Shown: positions 8,739 through 18,350, counted from the stretch's first letter. The stretch is 64,000 nt of DNA from Porticoccaceae bacterium (GCA_029252555.1 JAQXBF010000039.1:1-64000), one strand, 5' to 3'. Program-made: numbers and translations. Notes: a model not told the origin generated them from the sequence alone.

Positions 8739-10538
8739 ATGTCAATGATCGTCAATCGCCGAGACTTGGATTTTATGTTTTACGAGACCTTGGACTTGGA
8801 TAAGCTTTTGCAGTCCGAGCGTTACTCTGATTACGATCGTGAATCTTTGGATGCGATGATGGACCTGTGCCAATCCATCGCTGAAGAGGAATTTCTGCCC
8901 TTTGCCTCTAAGCTGGATGCCAATGAGCCACAGTTTGTCGACGGTGGGGTAGAGACCATTCCAGAACTAAAGCAGGCCATTAATGCCTTTAAAGATGCAG
9001 GGTTATGCACCTCGGGCTACGATGCGGATATTGGAGGCATGCAGCTGCCCTGGATGGTGGATCAGGCCATGAACGGCATGTTTGTGTGCGCCAATAATCC
9101 TGTGCACACCTATCTGTTTTTGACTCAGGGCGTGGCCAATATGCTGAATGTCTGTGGTTCTGATGAGCTTAAAGACAAATATCTTGGCAAGTTGGTTGAG
9201 GGTGAGTGGTTTGGCACCATGTGTCTTTCTGAGCCCCAGGCGGGTTCGTCTCTGGCGGATATTCGCACCAAAGCAGAGCCATTGGCTGATGGCAGATACA
9301 AAATTTCAGGTACCAAAATGTGGATATCTGGTGGTGAGCAGGACCTGTCCGATAATATTGTGCATATGGTACTGGCCAAGGTTCCCGGTGGGCCCGGTGG
9401 TGTCAGAGGTATTTCATTGTTTCTGGTGCCTAAAGTCAGCGTTAATGAAGACGGCAGCTTGGGTGAGCACAACAATGTTGCACTGGCTGGCCTTAATCAC
9501 AAAATGGGTAACCGCGGTACCACTAATACGCTGCTGAACTTTGGCGAGGGCGGTGACTGTGTAGGCTACTTGGTAGGTAATGAAAATGAAGGCCTGGCCA
9601 ATATGTTCCATATGATGAATGAAGCGCGTATTTCTGTAGGGCAGGCCGCTGTAATGAGTGCTCTCGGTGGCTATCTGTATAGCCTCGACTATGCACGCAA
9701 TCGCCCACAGGGCAGGCATCTGGCTGAAAAAAATCCCGACTTGCCCCAGGTGATGATCAGCGAGCATGCGGATATCAAGCGCATGCTGATGACCCAAAAA
9801 GCCTTTGTTGAAGGCGCGCAGTTACTAATGTACTACAGCGCTCAGATTATTGATCAGCAAAAAGTATCCACGGATTCAGATCAGCATCGCCGTATGAGCT
9901 TGCTGCTTGATCTGCTGACTCCCATTTGTAAATCCTGGCCTTCCGAATACTGTTTGGAAGCCAATAAGCTCGCCATTCAAGTGCTGGGCGGTTATGGCTA
10001 CACCAGAGAATATCCGGTTGAGCGGCTGTATCGTGATAACCGTTTAAACCATATCCATGAAGGTACCTGGGGTATTCAGGGTCTGGATATTCTGGGCCGC
10101 AAAATGCAGATGCAAGATGGTGCCGCGGTGGCCATCCTGCGCGAAGAAATTCAGAGCACCATAGAGTCAGCAGTGGGCCACTCAGCACTCGCAGAACATT
10201 GCACTCAGTTAGAGGCGTCATTGACCCAGATGGAAGAGACAGTGCATGCGGTTGCTGCCTGTGGTGACAAGTCACTGGCACTGGCCAATGCGACTATCTT
10301 CCTGGATGCGGCAGGCCATATTGTGATTGCTTGGATGTGGCTTAAGCAGGCAGTTGCGGCTTCTAATGGGTTGGGCAGTGGAGATGCTGGGGATGTCGCT
10401 TTTTATAAGGGTAAGCTGGCGGCAACCAAATTCTTCTTCCGCTATGAGTTGCCAAAATCCAGCGCTGGCCTGTCATTGGTCGCTGGCTTGGATAGCACCT
10501 GCTATGACTTAACCGCCGAGCAATTCCTCGGGGCCTAA
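8739..10538 (+). CDS. acyl-CoA dehydrogenase with C-terminal extension
   Basis: A 599-residue flavoenzyme that introduces the alpha-beta double bond in acyl-CoA and passes electrons to ETF. Family signatures are present: MCLSEPQAGSSLADI, ISGGEQD in the middle domain, and VLGGYGYTREYPVERLYRDNRLNHIHEGTWGIQ in the C-terminal helical domain. A further segment of about 150 residues (acetyl-CoA-dehydrogenase C-terminal-like) places it with the roughly 600-residue bacterial subgroup rather than the 380-residue short-chain enzymes. GAGAGAAAA precedes the ATG. It probably works with the upstream thiolase. Confidence 0.92.
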   Translation: MSMIVNRRDLDFMFYETLDLDKLLQSERYSDYDRESLDAMMDLCQSIAEEEFLPFASKLDANEPQFVDGGVETIPELKQAINAFKDAGLCTSGYDADIGGMQLPWMVDQAMNGMFVCANNPVHTYLFLTQGVANMLNVCGSDELKDKYLGKLVEGEWFGTMCLSEPQAGSSLADIRTKAEPLADGRYKISGTKMWISGGEQDLSDNIVHMVLAKVPGGPGGVRGISLFLVPKVSVNEDGSLGEHNNVALAGLNHKMGNRGTTNTLLNFGEGGDCVGYLVGNENEGLANMFHMMNEARISVGQAAVMSALGGYLYSLDYARNRPQGRHLAEKNPDLPQVMISEHADIKRMLMTQKAFVEGAQLLMYYSAQIIDQQKVSTDSDQHRRMSLLLDLLTPICKSWPSEYCLEANKLAIQVLGGYGYTREYPVERLYRDNRLNHIHEGTWGIQGLDILGRKMQMQDGAAVAILREEIQSTIESAVGHSALAEHCTQLEASLTQMEETVHAVAACGDKSLALANATIFLDAAGHIVIAWMWLKQAVAASNGLGSGDAGDVAFYKGKLAATKFFFRYELPKSSAGLSLVAGLDSTCYDLTAEQFLGA

Positions 10539-10570
10539 GTTTAAGTACCAGCTAAGCCCCCTATAAAAAT

Positions 10571-10603
10571 AGTCCCAGATAATGTGTTTCCTTATCTGGG
10601 GCT
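10571..10603. terminator. hairpin after acyl-CoA dehydrogenase
   Basis: A 12-base stem (10571-10582 with 10592-10603, one G.T pair) encloses a 9-base loop. On the plus strand no T-run follows. Read on the minus strand it is followed by ATTTTTATAG, so the classical terminator form is the minus orientation. It may still separate the dehydrogenase and peptidase transcripts. Confidence 0.5.
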
Positions 10604-10656
10604 ATCTGTACAATCCCCGATGAAGCTTTCGCGCATAAAATAATAGGGCCAATAAA

Positions 10657-12573
10657 ATGTACAAATTACTGCACCATACTAAGTTATTTACCGTTCTTTT
10701 CACTTGCTGGTTTTTAATCTCATGTGCAGATCCACAGGGCTCTTCTGAGCCAGAAACAGCCACTGCCAGCGAGACAGCCCAGGCGGTAGATGAAAAATAT
10801 ATCTGGGATCTCACTGATCTGTATGCCGACAACGAAGCTTGGAATAACGCCCGTCTCGAAGCGGCAAAGCAGGCCGATGTGCTGGCTGCCTTAAAAGGCA
10901 CTCTTGGTGATAGCCCCCAGTCGTTTTTGGCCGCCGCAAATACCATTTCAGATGTTTATAAAGATGTTGTGCGCATCTATATCTACTCCAGCCTGATGGC
11001 GGACGAGGATACAGGTAACGCAGAAAATGCAGAGCGTCGCCAACTGGCAAATAATCTCTACAGTGATATTGGTGCTTCGGTAAGCTGGTATAACCCTGAG
11101 CTACTATCGCTGGGTGAATCAAAACTGCGCCAATTTATTGCCTCCGAACCCGGCTTGGCAAAACATGCCTTTGGTATAGAGAACTCATTGCGTCAGGCAC
11201 CCCATACCCTGAGTGAAGAAGTTGAGACTGTGCTGGCCAAAGGCGGTAAATTTTTAGGTACTTCCAGTTCTGTATACGGTGTGCTGGCCAATGCTAATTT
11301 ACCATGGCCGGAAGTGACTCTTTCCGATGGCGAAACATTGCGTCTAAGCCAGTCTGGCTATTCCGTGGGCCGACAAGCAACCCAGCGTGAAGACCGCAAA
11401 TTGGTGTTTGATACCTTCTGGGGTGTGTGGAAAGCTTTCGAGGCGACTCTGGGTACATTGATGAACAGCCATGTGCAGGGTTTGGCTTTTCGTACCGAAG
11501 TTCGCGAGTACGATAGTTCGTTGGGCCGCGCACTATTTGACGACAATATGCCTGAAGCAGTTTACCGAACGCTGGTGGCTGAAGTAAACACCGCATTACC
11601 CACATTGCATCGCTACTTTGAGCTGCGCAAACGCATGCTCAATATTGAAGATGAGATGCGCTACTACGATATCTACCCACCACTGGTTGATCTGGATAAG
11701 ACCTTTGGCATTGAAGATTCTATTGCGCTGACAAGACGCGCTCTGGAGCCTTTGGGCGATGAGTTTATGGCGGCCTATGATCAGGGTGTCTCAGAGCGTT
11801 GGATGCATGTCTACCCATCAAAGGGCAAGCGCTCTGGTGCCTATATGTCTGGGGGTGCCTACGATGTTCATCCCTATGTCTTGCTCAACCATAATGACGA
11901 TTACGACAGCGCCTCCACCTTTGCCCATGAGTACGGCCACGCGGTGCACTCAGTGCTGGCCAACAAAACCCAGACTTGGGAAAACGCTGGCTACTCAACC
12001 TTTATTGCAGAAACCGCGTCGATTATGAATGAGATGCTGCTGCAAGATATGGTTGTAGGTGAAGCCCAAACTGATCAGGAAAAGCTGTTTTATCTTGGCA
12101 GTGGCCTTGAGTCACTGCGCGGCACTTTTTTCCGTCAGACTATGTTTGCTGAGTTTGAGTTAAAGATGAACGAGGAAGTAGAAGCAGGCAATGTACTGAC
12201 GGGTGCTAAATTAACCAAGATTTACCTTGAGCTGCTAAAGCGCTATCACGGTCATGATCTGGGTGTGATGACCATTGATGATTTATACGGTATGGAATGG
12301 GCATTTATTCCTCACTTTTACCGTGATTTCTATGTATTCCAGTACGCTACCTCAATTACTGCAGCGGCCGGTTTGGCAGAGAAAATTTCCAGTCAAGACA
12401 AGCAGGCACAGGAAGACTTTATTAACCTGCTCAAAGCCGGTGGTTCTGATTACCCTTACCAGCTCATGAAAAATGCCGGTATTGATATGGCCACTCCAGC
12501 GCCTTATCGCGCACTGGTAACTCGCATGAATGCCATTATGGATGAGATGGAAGCAATTTTAGATAAGTCATAA
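10657..12573 (+). CDS. pepF: M3-family oligoendopeptidase F-like lipoprotein
   Basis: A 638-residue zinc peptidase. The HExxH motif is H424-E425-Y-G-H428 within TFAHEYGHAVHS, with the second-helix glutamate in NAGYSTFIAETASIMNEML. The N-terminus (hydrophobic to residue 20, then ISCAD with Cys23) is a lipoprotein signal, so this copy should be anchored in the envelope, unlike the usual cytoplasmic PepF. It would trim imported or periplasmic oligopeptides. The ATG at 10657 is chosen because it puts the signal peptide at the N-terminus. The gene stands alone between a hairpin and the DUF2237 gene. Confidence 0.9.
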   Translation: MYKLLHHTKLFTVLFTCWFLISCADPQGSSEPETATASETAQAVDEKYIWDLTDLYADNEAWNNARLEAAKQADVLAALKGTLGDSPQSFLAAANTISDVYKDVVRIYIYSSLMADEDTGNAENAERRQLANNLYSDIGASVSWYNPELLSLGESKLRQFIASEPGLAKHAFGIENSLRQAPHTLSEEVETVLAKGGKFLGTSSSVYGVLANANLPWPEVTLSDGETLRLSQSGYSVGRQATQREDRKLVFDTFWGVWKAFEATLGTLMNSHVQGLAFRTEVREYDSSLGRALFDDNMPEAVYRTLVAEVNTALPTLHRYFELRKRMLNIEDEMRYYDIYPPLVDLDKTFGIEDSIALTRRALEPLGDEFMAAYDQGVSERWMHVYPSKGKRSGAYMSGGAYDVHPYVLLNHNDDYDSASTFAHEYGHAVHSVLANKTQTWENAGYSTFIAETASIMNEMLLQDMVVGEAQTDQEKLFYLGSGLESLRGTFFRQTMFAEFELKMNEEVEAGNVLTGAKLTKIYLELLKRYHGHDLGVMTIDDLYGMEWAFIPHFYRDFYVFQYATSITAAAGLAEKISSQDKQAQEDFINLLKAGGSDYPYQLMKNAGIDMATPAPYRALVTRMNAIMDEMEAILDKS

Positions 12574-12642
12574 AAGTAGTGGGTTGGTTGTGAGCTCTTG
12601 GTGGTAATTCATTAGGCGTTTTAGGGGATTTAGGAGATTTAT

Positions 12643-13011
12643 GTGAATCAAACCAATGTTTTTGGTGAAGCGATTGAGGAATGTTGCAGCAACCCGGTAA
12701 CCGGATATTTTCGCGATGGTTTTTGTCGCACCGATAAATATGATCGCGGTTCTCATACGGTGTGTGCCAATATCACCATGCAGTTCTTGGCGTTTTCTAA
12801 ATCCCGTGGCAATGACCTGTCAACGCCGCGGCCAGAGTTTGATTTTCCCGGGCTGACCGAGGGCCAGTCCTGGTGTCTCTGCGCCTCCCGTTGGCTAGAG
12901 GCCCATGAGTCTGGCTGTGCCCCCAAGGTGCACCTGACCCGCACAAATAGCAAGGCACTGGAGATTGTTCCGCTGGAGGTTTTAAAAAGGTATGCTACAG
13001 ATCTGAACTAG
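12643..13011 (+). CDS. DUF2237 family protein
   Basis: A 122-residue protein with the DUF2237 pattern: NVFGEAIEECCSNPVTGYFRDGFCRT, then CANITMQFLAFSKSRGNDLSTP, then DFPGLTEGQSWCLCASRWLEA. The conserved cysteines and the single domain fit the family, whose function is unknown. The start is GTG at 12643, supported by AGGAG at 12632-12636. An out-of-frame ATG-TGA minimal ORF overlaps the start codon at 12641-12646. Confidence 0.85.
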   Translation: MNQTNVFGEAIEECCSNPVTGYFRDGFCRTDKYDRGSHTVCANITMQFLAFSKSRGNDLSTPRPEFDFPGLTEGQSWCLCASRWLEAHESGCAPKVHLTRTNSKALEIVPLEVLKRYATDLN

Positions 13012-13038
13012 CCACAGACTAGATAATAAGACCAAAGT

Positions 13039-13044
13039 AGGAGG
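13039..13044 (+). promoter_or_regulatory. consensus Shine-Dalgarno that decides the ATC start
   Basis: AGGAGG lies 9 bases upstream of the in-frame ATC at 13054 and downstream of in-frame stops at 13024-13029. No standard start codon in the methyltransferase frame is within reach of it. Confidence 0.7.
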
Positions 13045-13053
13045 TGCAAGACT

Positions 13054-13674
13054 ATCTGCCTTTACGAAAAATATATCCTGCCGCGCTTTTTAAACTGTGC
13101 CTGTGGTACCAAACCGTTTAACCACCAGCGTCAAAAAGTAGTGCCAATGGCCAAGGGGCTGGTGTTGGAGGTTGGTATTGGTTCTGGCCTCAATATTCCT
13201 TTCTACGACAGCGCCAAAGTTGACAAGGTGTTGGGCCTCGACCCCTCGTCAGAGCTCAATGAATTGGCGGCCAAAGTAGCCTCGACGCACGATGTGCCAG
13301 TAGAGTTTATTTTGTCTGGCGCGGAAGATATTCCCCTGCCAGATCACCATGTCGATACGGTCTTGATCACCTACACCCTATGTACTATTCCGGATGTAGC
13401 TGCGGCCAATAAAGAGATTCTGCGGGTGCTAAAGCCCGGGGGTGTGATGATTTTCTGTGAGCATGGTGTGGCACCAGATGTCAATGTCTCCAAGTGGCAG
13501 AGCCGTATTAACCCCCTGTGGAGTAAATTGGCTGGTGGCTGCAACCTTAACCGCGATATTCCCGCACTAATAACCGATGCAGGCTTTTCCATTGAGTCTA
13601 TGCAGGAAATGTATCTGCCCAGCACACCCAAGATTGCTGGCTACAACTACTGGGGTACAGCCGTCGCCTGGTAA
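13054..13674 (+). CDS. class I SAM-dependent methyltransferase with apparent ATC start
   Basis: The product is a small methyltransferase with the SAM loop LEVGIGSGLNIPFYD and an acidic end of strand 2 (LGLDPSSELN). The first standard start in frame (GTG at 13141) would remove the usual N-terminus. The frame upstream reads CLYEKYILPRFLNCACGTKP, which matches how this family begins (YER..LPR....CG.KP). That stretch contains no ATG, GTG or TTG. A perfect AGGAGG at 13039-13044 lies 9 bases before an in-frame ATC at 13054, so I place the start there (206 residues). The substrate is unknown. The 3' end overlaps the convergent GH16 gene by 28 bases. Confidence 0.75.
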   Translation: MCLYEKYILPRFLNCACGTKPFNHQRQKVVPMAKGLVLEVGIGSGLNIPFYDSAKVDKVLGLDPSSELNELAAKVASTHDVPVEFILSGAEDIPLPDHHVDTVLITYTLCTIPDVAAANKEILRVLKPGGVMIFCEHGVAPDVNVSKWQSRINPLWSKLAGGCNLNRDIPALITDAGFSIESMQEMYLPSTPKIAGYNYWGTAVAW

Positions 13675-15026
13675 GCCTTTACATAGTCGATTTCCAGTCT
13701 AAGAGGAAACGCACTGTCATCAATGGGGCCACCAGCTCGGCCCCAGTTACCACCAATAGCCAGATTGAGAATCACATGAAATGGGTGGTTAAACGGCCAT
13801 GATGCCCAGTCATCAGAGTCCCGATAATAAGTAAAATAAGGGATGTCATCTACCGTGGTAGTCAGGCTGTCTGGAGTCCATTCCAGGCCGTAGCTATAAA
13901 AATTCTTATGCACTGCATCTAGCTTAATACTGCCTTTGCGCTGGCTCCAATGAACCCAGACATAATCTTTGGTATGCACAGTGCCATGGACAATATTTGG
14001 GTCATAACCCACATGTTCCATAATGTCGATTTCACCTGAATTGGGCCAGGCATCGCAGGCACCATTGCCCTGCCAGTCAACCTTGCTGGGACCGCAGTTA
14101 GTGGCATAGCGGTAGGGGTCAGTGGGCATCATCCAGATGGCAGGCCAGGTGCCTTGGCCCTTGGGTAGTCTGGCGCGCACTTCGATTTTTCCGTAGAGAA
14201 TGTCCATTTTACCGGCGCTGTGAATGCGGGCGGAACTATATTTAGCACCGGCATAGTCTTCTTTATGGGCTTCTATCACTAGCAGGCCATGTTCTATACG
14301 GAGGTTTTTGGTTCTTGTGGTATAGGTCTGGTCTTCCGCATTTACCTTAGCCGCAGGCCAGGTCTCGATAGACCAGTTATCAGGATTCACTGAGCCATCT
14401 TTGTCAAATTCATCGGACCAGAATAGCGTCCAGGATTGCCCATTGGATGGCTGCCGCTGGCGCACTTCAAACCCGCTAATAACTGGCAGGCCTTTTAAGC
14501 CTTGCAGGCTAATGTCTAGGCGCCCCTCATTGACAGAGATATTGGGAATAGTTCGCGACAGAGCAGAGCGGATACGACCATCTCGGGAGCCCCGCACATC
14601 GAGGTTATCAATGACCACATTGCCTTGAGCTAGCACATCAAATAGCCTTGCACCCGAGGCTGTGTCCTGTGGCTCCATAAAGTGCAATGTTAGATCATAA
14701 AGTCCATTGCTAAGTGGCTTGGAGAATTTTAGATTGCCCGCGCGATAGCTTTTATACAGGGGCTGAATCTGCGCCCCCTCCACGCTAGAGACAGCACGGC
14801 AGAGCTCACTGGGGATTTTATTGGCTGGTGCGCAGTTATCGGCTTTATACTGCAATGAATCAGTTATTTTCAGGGCCTCGCCACCAATGTTAACCGCCCA
14901 TACAAGCTTATTTTGGGTCTCGGAAAACACTGGGCTGGCGAGTAGTAAAAGGCTTATGCTAAGACTGGCTAAAGTAAGGCGGCTAACGGGTTGAGGTTGC
15001 TTTAACCCTTTGATTATTGCAGTCAT
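13647..15026 (-). CDS. secreted malectin-GH16 beta-glucanase (laminarinase-like)
   Basis: The 459-residue protein has a signal peptide (to about residue 35), a malectin-like carbohydrate-binding domain (about 40-190, starting VWAVNIGGEALKITDS) and a GH16 catalytic domain (about 200-455). The GH16 ExDxxE signature is intact as E332-I-D334-I-M-E337, giving nucleophile and acid/base residues. GH16 enzymes of this type cleave beta-1,3 glucans such as laminarin, though agar or carrageenan activity cannot be excluded from motifs alone. It is divergent from the TonB-dependent receptor gene, the expected partner for oligosaccharide uptake. The 3' end overlaps the methyltransferase gene. Confidence 0.92.
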   Translation of the reverse strand: MTAIIKGLKQPQPVSRLTLASLSISLLLLASPVFSETQNKLVWAVNIGGEALKITDSLQYKADNCAPANKIPSELCRAVSSVEGAQIQPLYKSYRAGNLKFSKPLSNGLYDLTLHFMEPQDTASGARLFDVLAQGNVVIDNLDVRGSRDGRIRSALSRTIPNISVNEGRLDISLQGLKGLPVISGFEVRQRQPSNGQSWTLFWSDEFDKDGSVNPDNWSIETWPAAKVNAEDQTYTTRTKNLRIEHGLLVIEAHKEDYAGAKYSSARIHSAGKMDILYGKIEVRARLPKGQGTWPAIWMMPTDPYRYATNCGPSKVDWQGNGACDAWPNSGEIDIMEHVGYDPNIVHGTVHTKDYVWVHWSQRKGSIKLDAVHKNFYSYGLEWTPDSLTTTVDDIPYFTYYRDSDDWASWPFNHPFHVILNLAIGGNWGRAGGPIDDSAFPLRLEIDYVKAYQATAVPQ

Positions 15027-15340
15027 AGGCTGAGCTCGGATTCAGATTTTTGTAATGCCTGGGGTACGGGTTGCCGCCAGGCGCCAAACGATGCTGTAAT
15101 TTTACGCTTATTCACAAGGGTAAAACCCCCAAATAACTCATATGGGAGGTAATTTGACGCAAATACAGTGTTTAGTCTTCCTCTTTGCCCCTGTTATCGC
15201 ATATTTCTGTATTTGGTCTCAAATGCTGTGTATTTAACGATCGCGAAGTTGTAACTTATAGGCTTGGATATCTATCTACTCGTTTTACATAAAGGTAGGT
15301 CCACAGTTTTATTATTTTTTTACCTTGGGGGTTTAGCAAC
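15027..15340. promoter_or_regulatory. divergent promoter region between GH16 and TonB receptor, with inverted repeat
   Basis: No gene is present. The arms GACGCAAATACAG (15156-15168) and CTGTATTTGGTC (15207-15218) are complementary except for one extra base, with 38 bases between them. A TTGACG lies at the first arm. The layout suits an operator controlling both divergent genes, but no regulator gene is adjacent. Confidence 0.45.
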
Positions 15341-18250
15341 ATGTTATTTAAAAAGAAAATGCTTTCTAGCAGCGTGGCTCTGGCTTTAGTTAGCACAGCG
15401 ATACCTGCATATGCTCAAGACGGAGCGCAGATTGAAGAGGTTATCGTTGAAGGCGGTATCCGCGCTAGTTTGAAGCGCGCAATGGACATTAAACGTGACT
15501 CGGCTGGTGTTGCAGATGCAATTTCCGCAGAGGACATGGGTAAATTCCCTGATACTAACCTGGCAGAATCTCTGCAGCGTGTTACTGGTGTATCTATCGA
15601 CCGCCAGCGCGGTGAGGGTAGTCAGGTTACTGTTCGTGGTTTTGGTCCAGAGTACAATCTGGTAACTCTGAATGGCCGTCAGATGCCAACACACAGCGAA
15701 GTTAATCGGTCATTTGATTTCGGTGACTTGGCTTCCGAAGGAATTTCAGCGGTTGTAGTGCACAAGACTGGTAATGCCGCGGCAGCTACCGGTGGTGTGG
15801 GCTCAACAATTAACATTATTACTACCAAGCCTCTAGAAGCTGGTGAGATCATGACCTTCGGTGCGAAGGCGGCTATGGACACCTCTACTGAGACTGGGGA
15901 TGACGTTACTCCTGAGTTCTCAGGTCTCTACTCGAACACATTTGCTGACGATACCGTCGGTATCGCCATTAGCGCCTCTTCACAGAAGCGTAATAACGCT
16001 GTGAACATTGCTAGCATCGGTGGCTGGCATACAAATGCTGGCGACACTGAAGGCACTTGGACTTCTGTTCCAAGCAATGAAGGCCAGGCTAACCGTCCAA
16101 CGGATGCAGCTGGCAACATGTCTATTCCTCAGAGCAATGCTTACAACCTGAGCGAATATGAGTCAGAGCGTATTAACGGTCAGCTAACTATACAGTGGGC
16201 TCCTTCAGACAGCGTAACTGCTACTGTTGATTACACTTACTCAGAGTTTGATCTGGAGCGCACTTACAGCGACCTTTCAGCTTGGTACAACCTGGGGAAC
16301 AATGTCCAGACATCAACCTGGGACGACGGCCTGATTGCTTCACCTATTATGTACAGCGAAGCTAGCCCTAATAGTGACTTCGCTATGGGTATCGGCCACG
16401 ATGGTACTAAAACTGAAAATGATTCTTTTGGCCTGAATCTAGAATGGCAGGTCAACGATCAGCTGAGCCTAACATTCGATTACCATGATTCTGGCTCTGA
16501 TAAGAGAGCAAACAGCCCATTCGGTACCAGTTCTCTGGTAACTATGGCGAGCTTTAACCGTGTTCAGACAACTACCTACTTCGATCAAGATCTGCCTATT
16601 TTGCAGCTTGGCTTGAACTCTGGTGCAGATGGCGCGGACCGACCTCTCTACAAAGACGACATGATCATCACCGGTAGTGTGTTCAGCAACTCCATCTCTG
16701 TGATGGATGTTCAGCAGTCACGTTTCTACGGTACTTTTGATTCAGACGACGCGACCAGTATTGATTTTGGTGTAGAACTTACTGAAGTCACTAACCGTAC
16801 CACGAGTAAGTCGGTTGAGCGTGGTACCTGGGGTGGTATTTCTGATCCCGGTTACATCAGCGACATTCTGGTTAGATCATCAATGGCTAACTCTTTCGAT
16901 CAGGTTTCTGGTGGTAATGACGCAAGACGTCAGTCTGAGTACTTCACTACGACCCTAGAGCAGATTGCCGAGTTGGCTGAGGCGCTGCCATTGGCTTCTA
17001 CTCAGACTGTTGGTGACTGTGGTACAGCATACTGTGCCTCTACTGCTTGGGACACTGACAAGCGCACCACAGAAGAGACTACTGCTGTTTATGTTCAGCT
17101 AAACCACGAGACAGAATTTAACAGCATGCCGATTAGCTTGCGTGCAGGTTTGCGCTACGAGAGCACAGATGTTGTTTCTGCAGCTCGTGCACCTACCTAC
17201 GACGATGTTTACTGGGAAGGTGGTAACGAGTTCTATCTGGTACAGGGTAGTGAAGTTGCATTTGACGACTATGAAGGCACCTACGACCTGATGCTTCCTA
17301 ACCTAGATATTAACGTGGACCTAAGAGATGATCTGGTACTGCGCGCATCGGTTAGTAAAACGGTTACTCGTCCTAGCTATGAAAGTATTAAAGGTGGTGT
17401 AACTGTAGACGGCCAGACTTTCAAGTTCCGTGACGCGCGAGCAGCTGGTGGTGATCCGTCGCTACAGCCTATCGAAGCAGAGAACTTTGATCTGTCTATA
17501 GAGTGGTACTACGGAGATGCAGACTACTTATCCATGGGTTACTATCAGAAAACTGTAGATAACTTTATCGGTAACGGCTTCAAGCAGATGCCATTGTTTG
17601 GTTTGAACGATCCAGCGTCTGGCGGCCTGTATGCAGAAACTGCTGCAGCTGAAGGCCTGGATGCCGGTTCTCAGTACACTGCTATTGGTACTGCAATGTC
17701 TGGCGCATTTGTTGACGGTCGCTACTATGGTACCTCTGCAAATGATCCACTAATGTTCACCGTTGCTGTACCTACTAACGAAAAGACCGCTAAGGTTGAC
17801 GGTATTGAAGTTAACTGGCAGCACAACTTTGGTGAGACTGGTTACGGCTTTATCATCAACGCTACTATCGCCAATGCAGACGTTGCCTTTGACCCTCTAG
17901 CACTGGAAACTCAGTTCGTACTAAACGGCTTGAGTGACTCTGCTAACGTTATCGGTTTCTACGACAAAGGTGGTTTCCAGGCACGATTCGCTTACAACTG
18001 GCGTGACAAGTTCCTGGCCGGTATTGGCCAGGGCCAGGGTTCAACAGCCATTAACCCGACTAATATTCGCGCATACGGCCAGCTCGATCTCAGTGCAAGT
18101 TATGAAGTCAACGACAATCTAACGATTTTCGTGGACGGTATTAACGTAACTGAGTCTGACTTCCGTGTTTATGGCCGTGAAGAGCTTCAGGTGCTGCAGG
18201 CAGGTCAAACTGGTGCACGCTACAATATAGGTGTTCGTTACACTTTCTAA
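15341..18250 (+). CDS. TonB-dependent outer-membrane receptor (Xanthomonas/Caulobacter type)
   Basis: A 969-residue receptor with a signal peptide ending AYAQD, a TonB-box-like EEVIVEG and a plug domain (DAISAEDMGKFPDTNLAESLQRVTGVSIDR, TVRGFGPEYNLVTLNGR). A long beta-barrel follows, ending in an aromatic residue (GVRYTF). This matches the large TonB-Xanth-Caul class, which imports glycans. The divergent GH16 gene suggests a beta-glucan oligosaccharide substrate (inference). A strong terminator lies 70 bases after the stop, so the downstream halogenase cluster may have its own promoter. Confidence 0.93.
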   Translation: MLFKKKMLSSSVALALVSTAIPAYAQDGAQIEEVIVEGGIRASLKRAMDIKRDSAGVADAISAEDMGKFPDTNLAESLQRVTGVSIDRQRGEGSQVTVRGFGPEYNLVTLNGRQMPTHSEVNRSFDFGDLASEGISAVVVHKTGNAAAATGGVGSTINIITTKPLEAGEIMTFGAKAAMDTSTETGDDVTPEFSGLYSNTFADDTVGIAISASSQKRNNAVNIASIGGWHTNAGDTEGTWTSVPSNEGQANRPTDAAGNMSIPQSNAYNLSEYESERINGQLTIQWAPSDSVTATVDYTYSEFDLERTYSDLSAWYNLGNNVQTSTWDDGLIASPIMYSEASPNSDFAMGIGHDGTKTENDSFGLNLEWQVNDQLSLTFDYHDSGSDKRANSPFGTSSLVTMASFNRVQTTTYFDQDLPILQLGLNSGADGADRPLYKDDMIITGSVFSNSISVMDVQQSRFYGTFDSDDATSIDFGVELTEVTNRTTSKSVERGTWGGISDPGYISDILVRSSMANSFDQVSGGNDARRQSEYFTTTLEQIAELAEALPLASTQTVGDCGTAYCASTAWDTDKRTTEETTAVYVQLNHETEFNSMPISLRAGLRYESTDVVSAARAPTYDDVYWEGGNEFYLVQGSEVAFDDYEGTYDLMLPNLDINVDLRDDLVLRASVSKTVTRPSYESIKGGVTVDGQTFKFRDARAAGGDPSLQPIEAENFDLSIEWYYGDADYLSMGYYQKTVDNFIGNGFKQMPLFGLNDPASGGLYAETAAAEGLDAGSQYTAIGTAMSGAFVDGRYYGTSANDPLMFTVAVPTNEKTAKVDGIEVNWQHNFGETGYGFIINATIANADVAFDPLALETQFVLNGLSDSANVIGFYDKGGFQARFAYNWRDKFLAGIGQGQGSTAINPTNIRAYGQLDLSASYEVNDNLTIFVDGINVTESDFRVYGREELQVLQAGQTGARYNIGVRYTF

Positions 18251-18320
18251 GTTTTAGAATGTGTAACAACTCCTAGATTTGGAGTATTAGTTTGCGCGGT
18301 ACACCGTTGCAAACTTAACA

Positions 18321-18350
18321 AGAAGCCGCTTAATTATTTAAGCGGCTTCT
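18321..18350 (+). terminator. strong intrinsic terminator after the TonB receptor
   Basis: A perfect 13-base stem (18321-18333 with 18338-18350) with a TTAT loop is followed by TTATTTG. The A-rich left flank is short, so plus-strand termination is the likely function. Confidence 0.85.
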
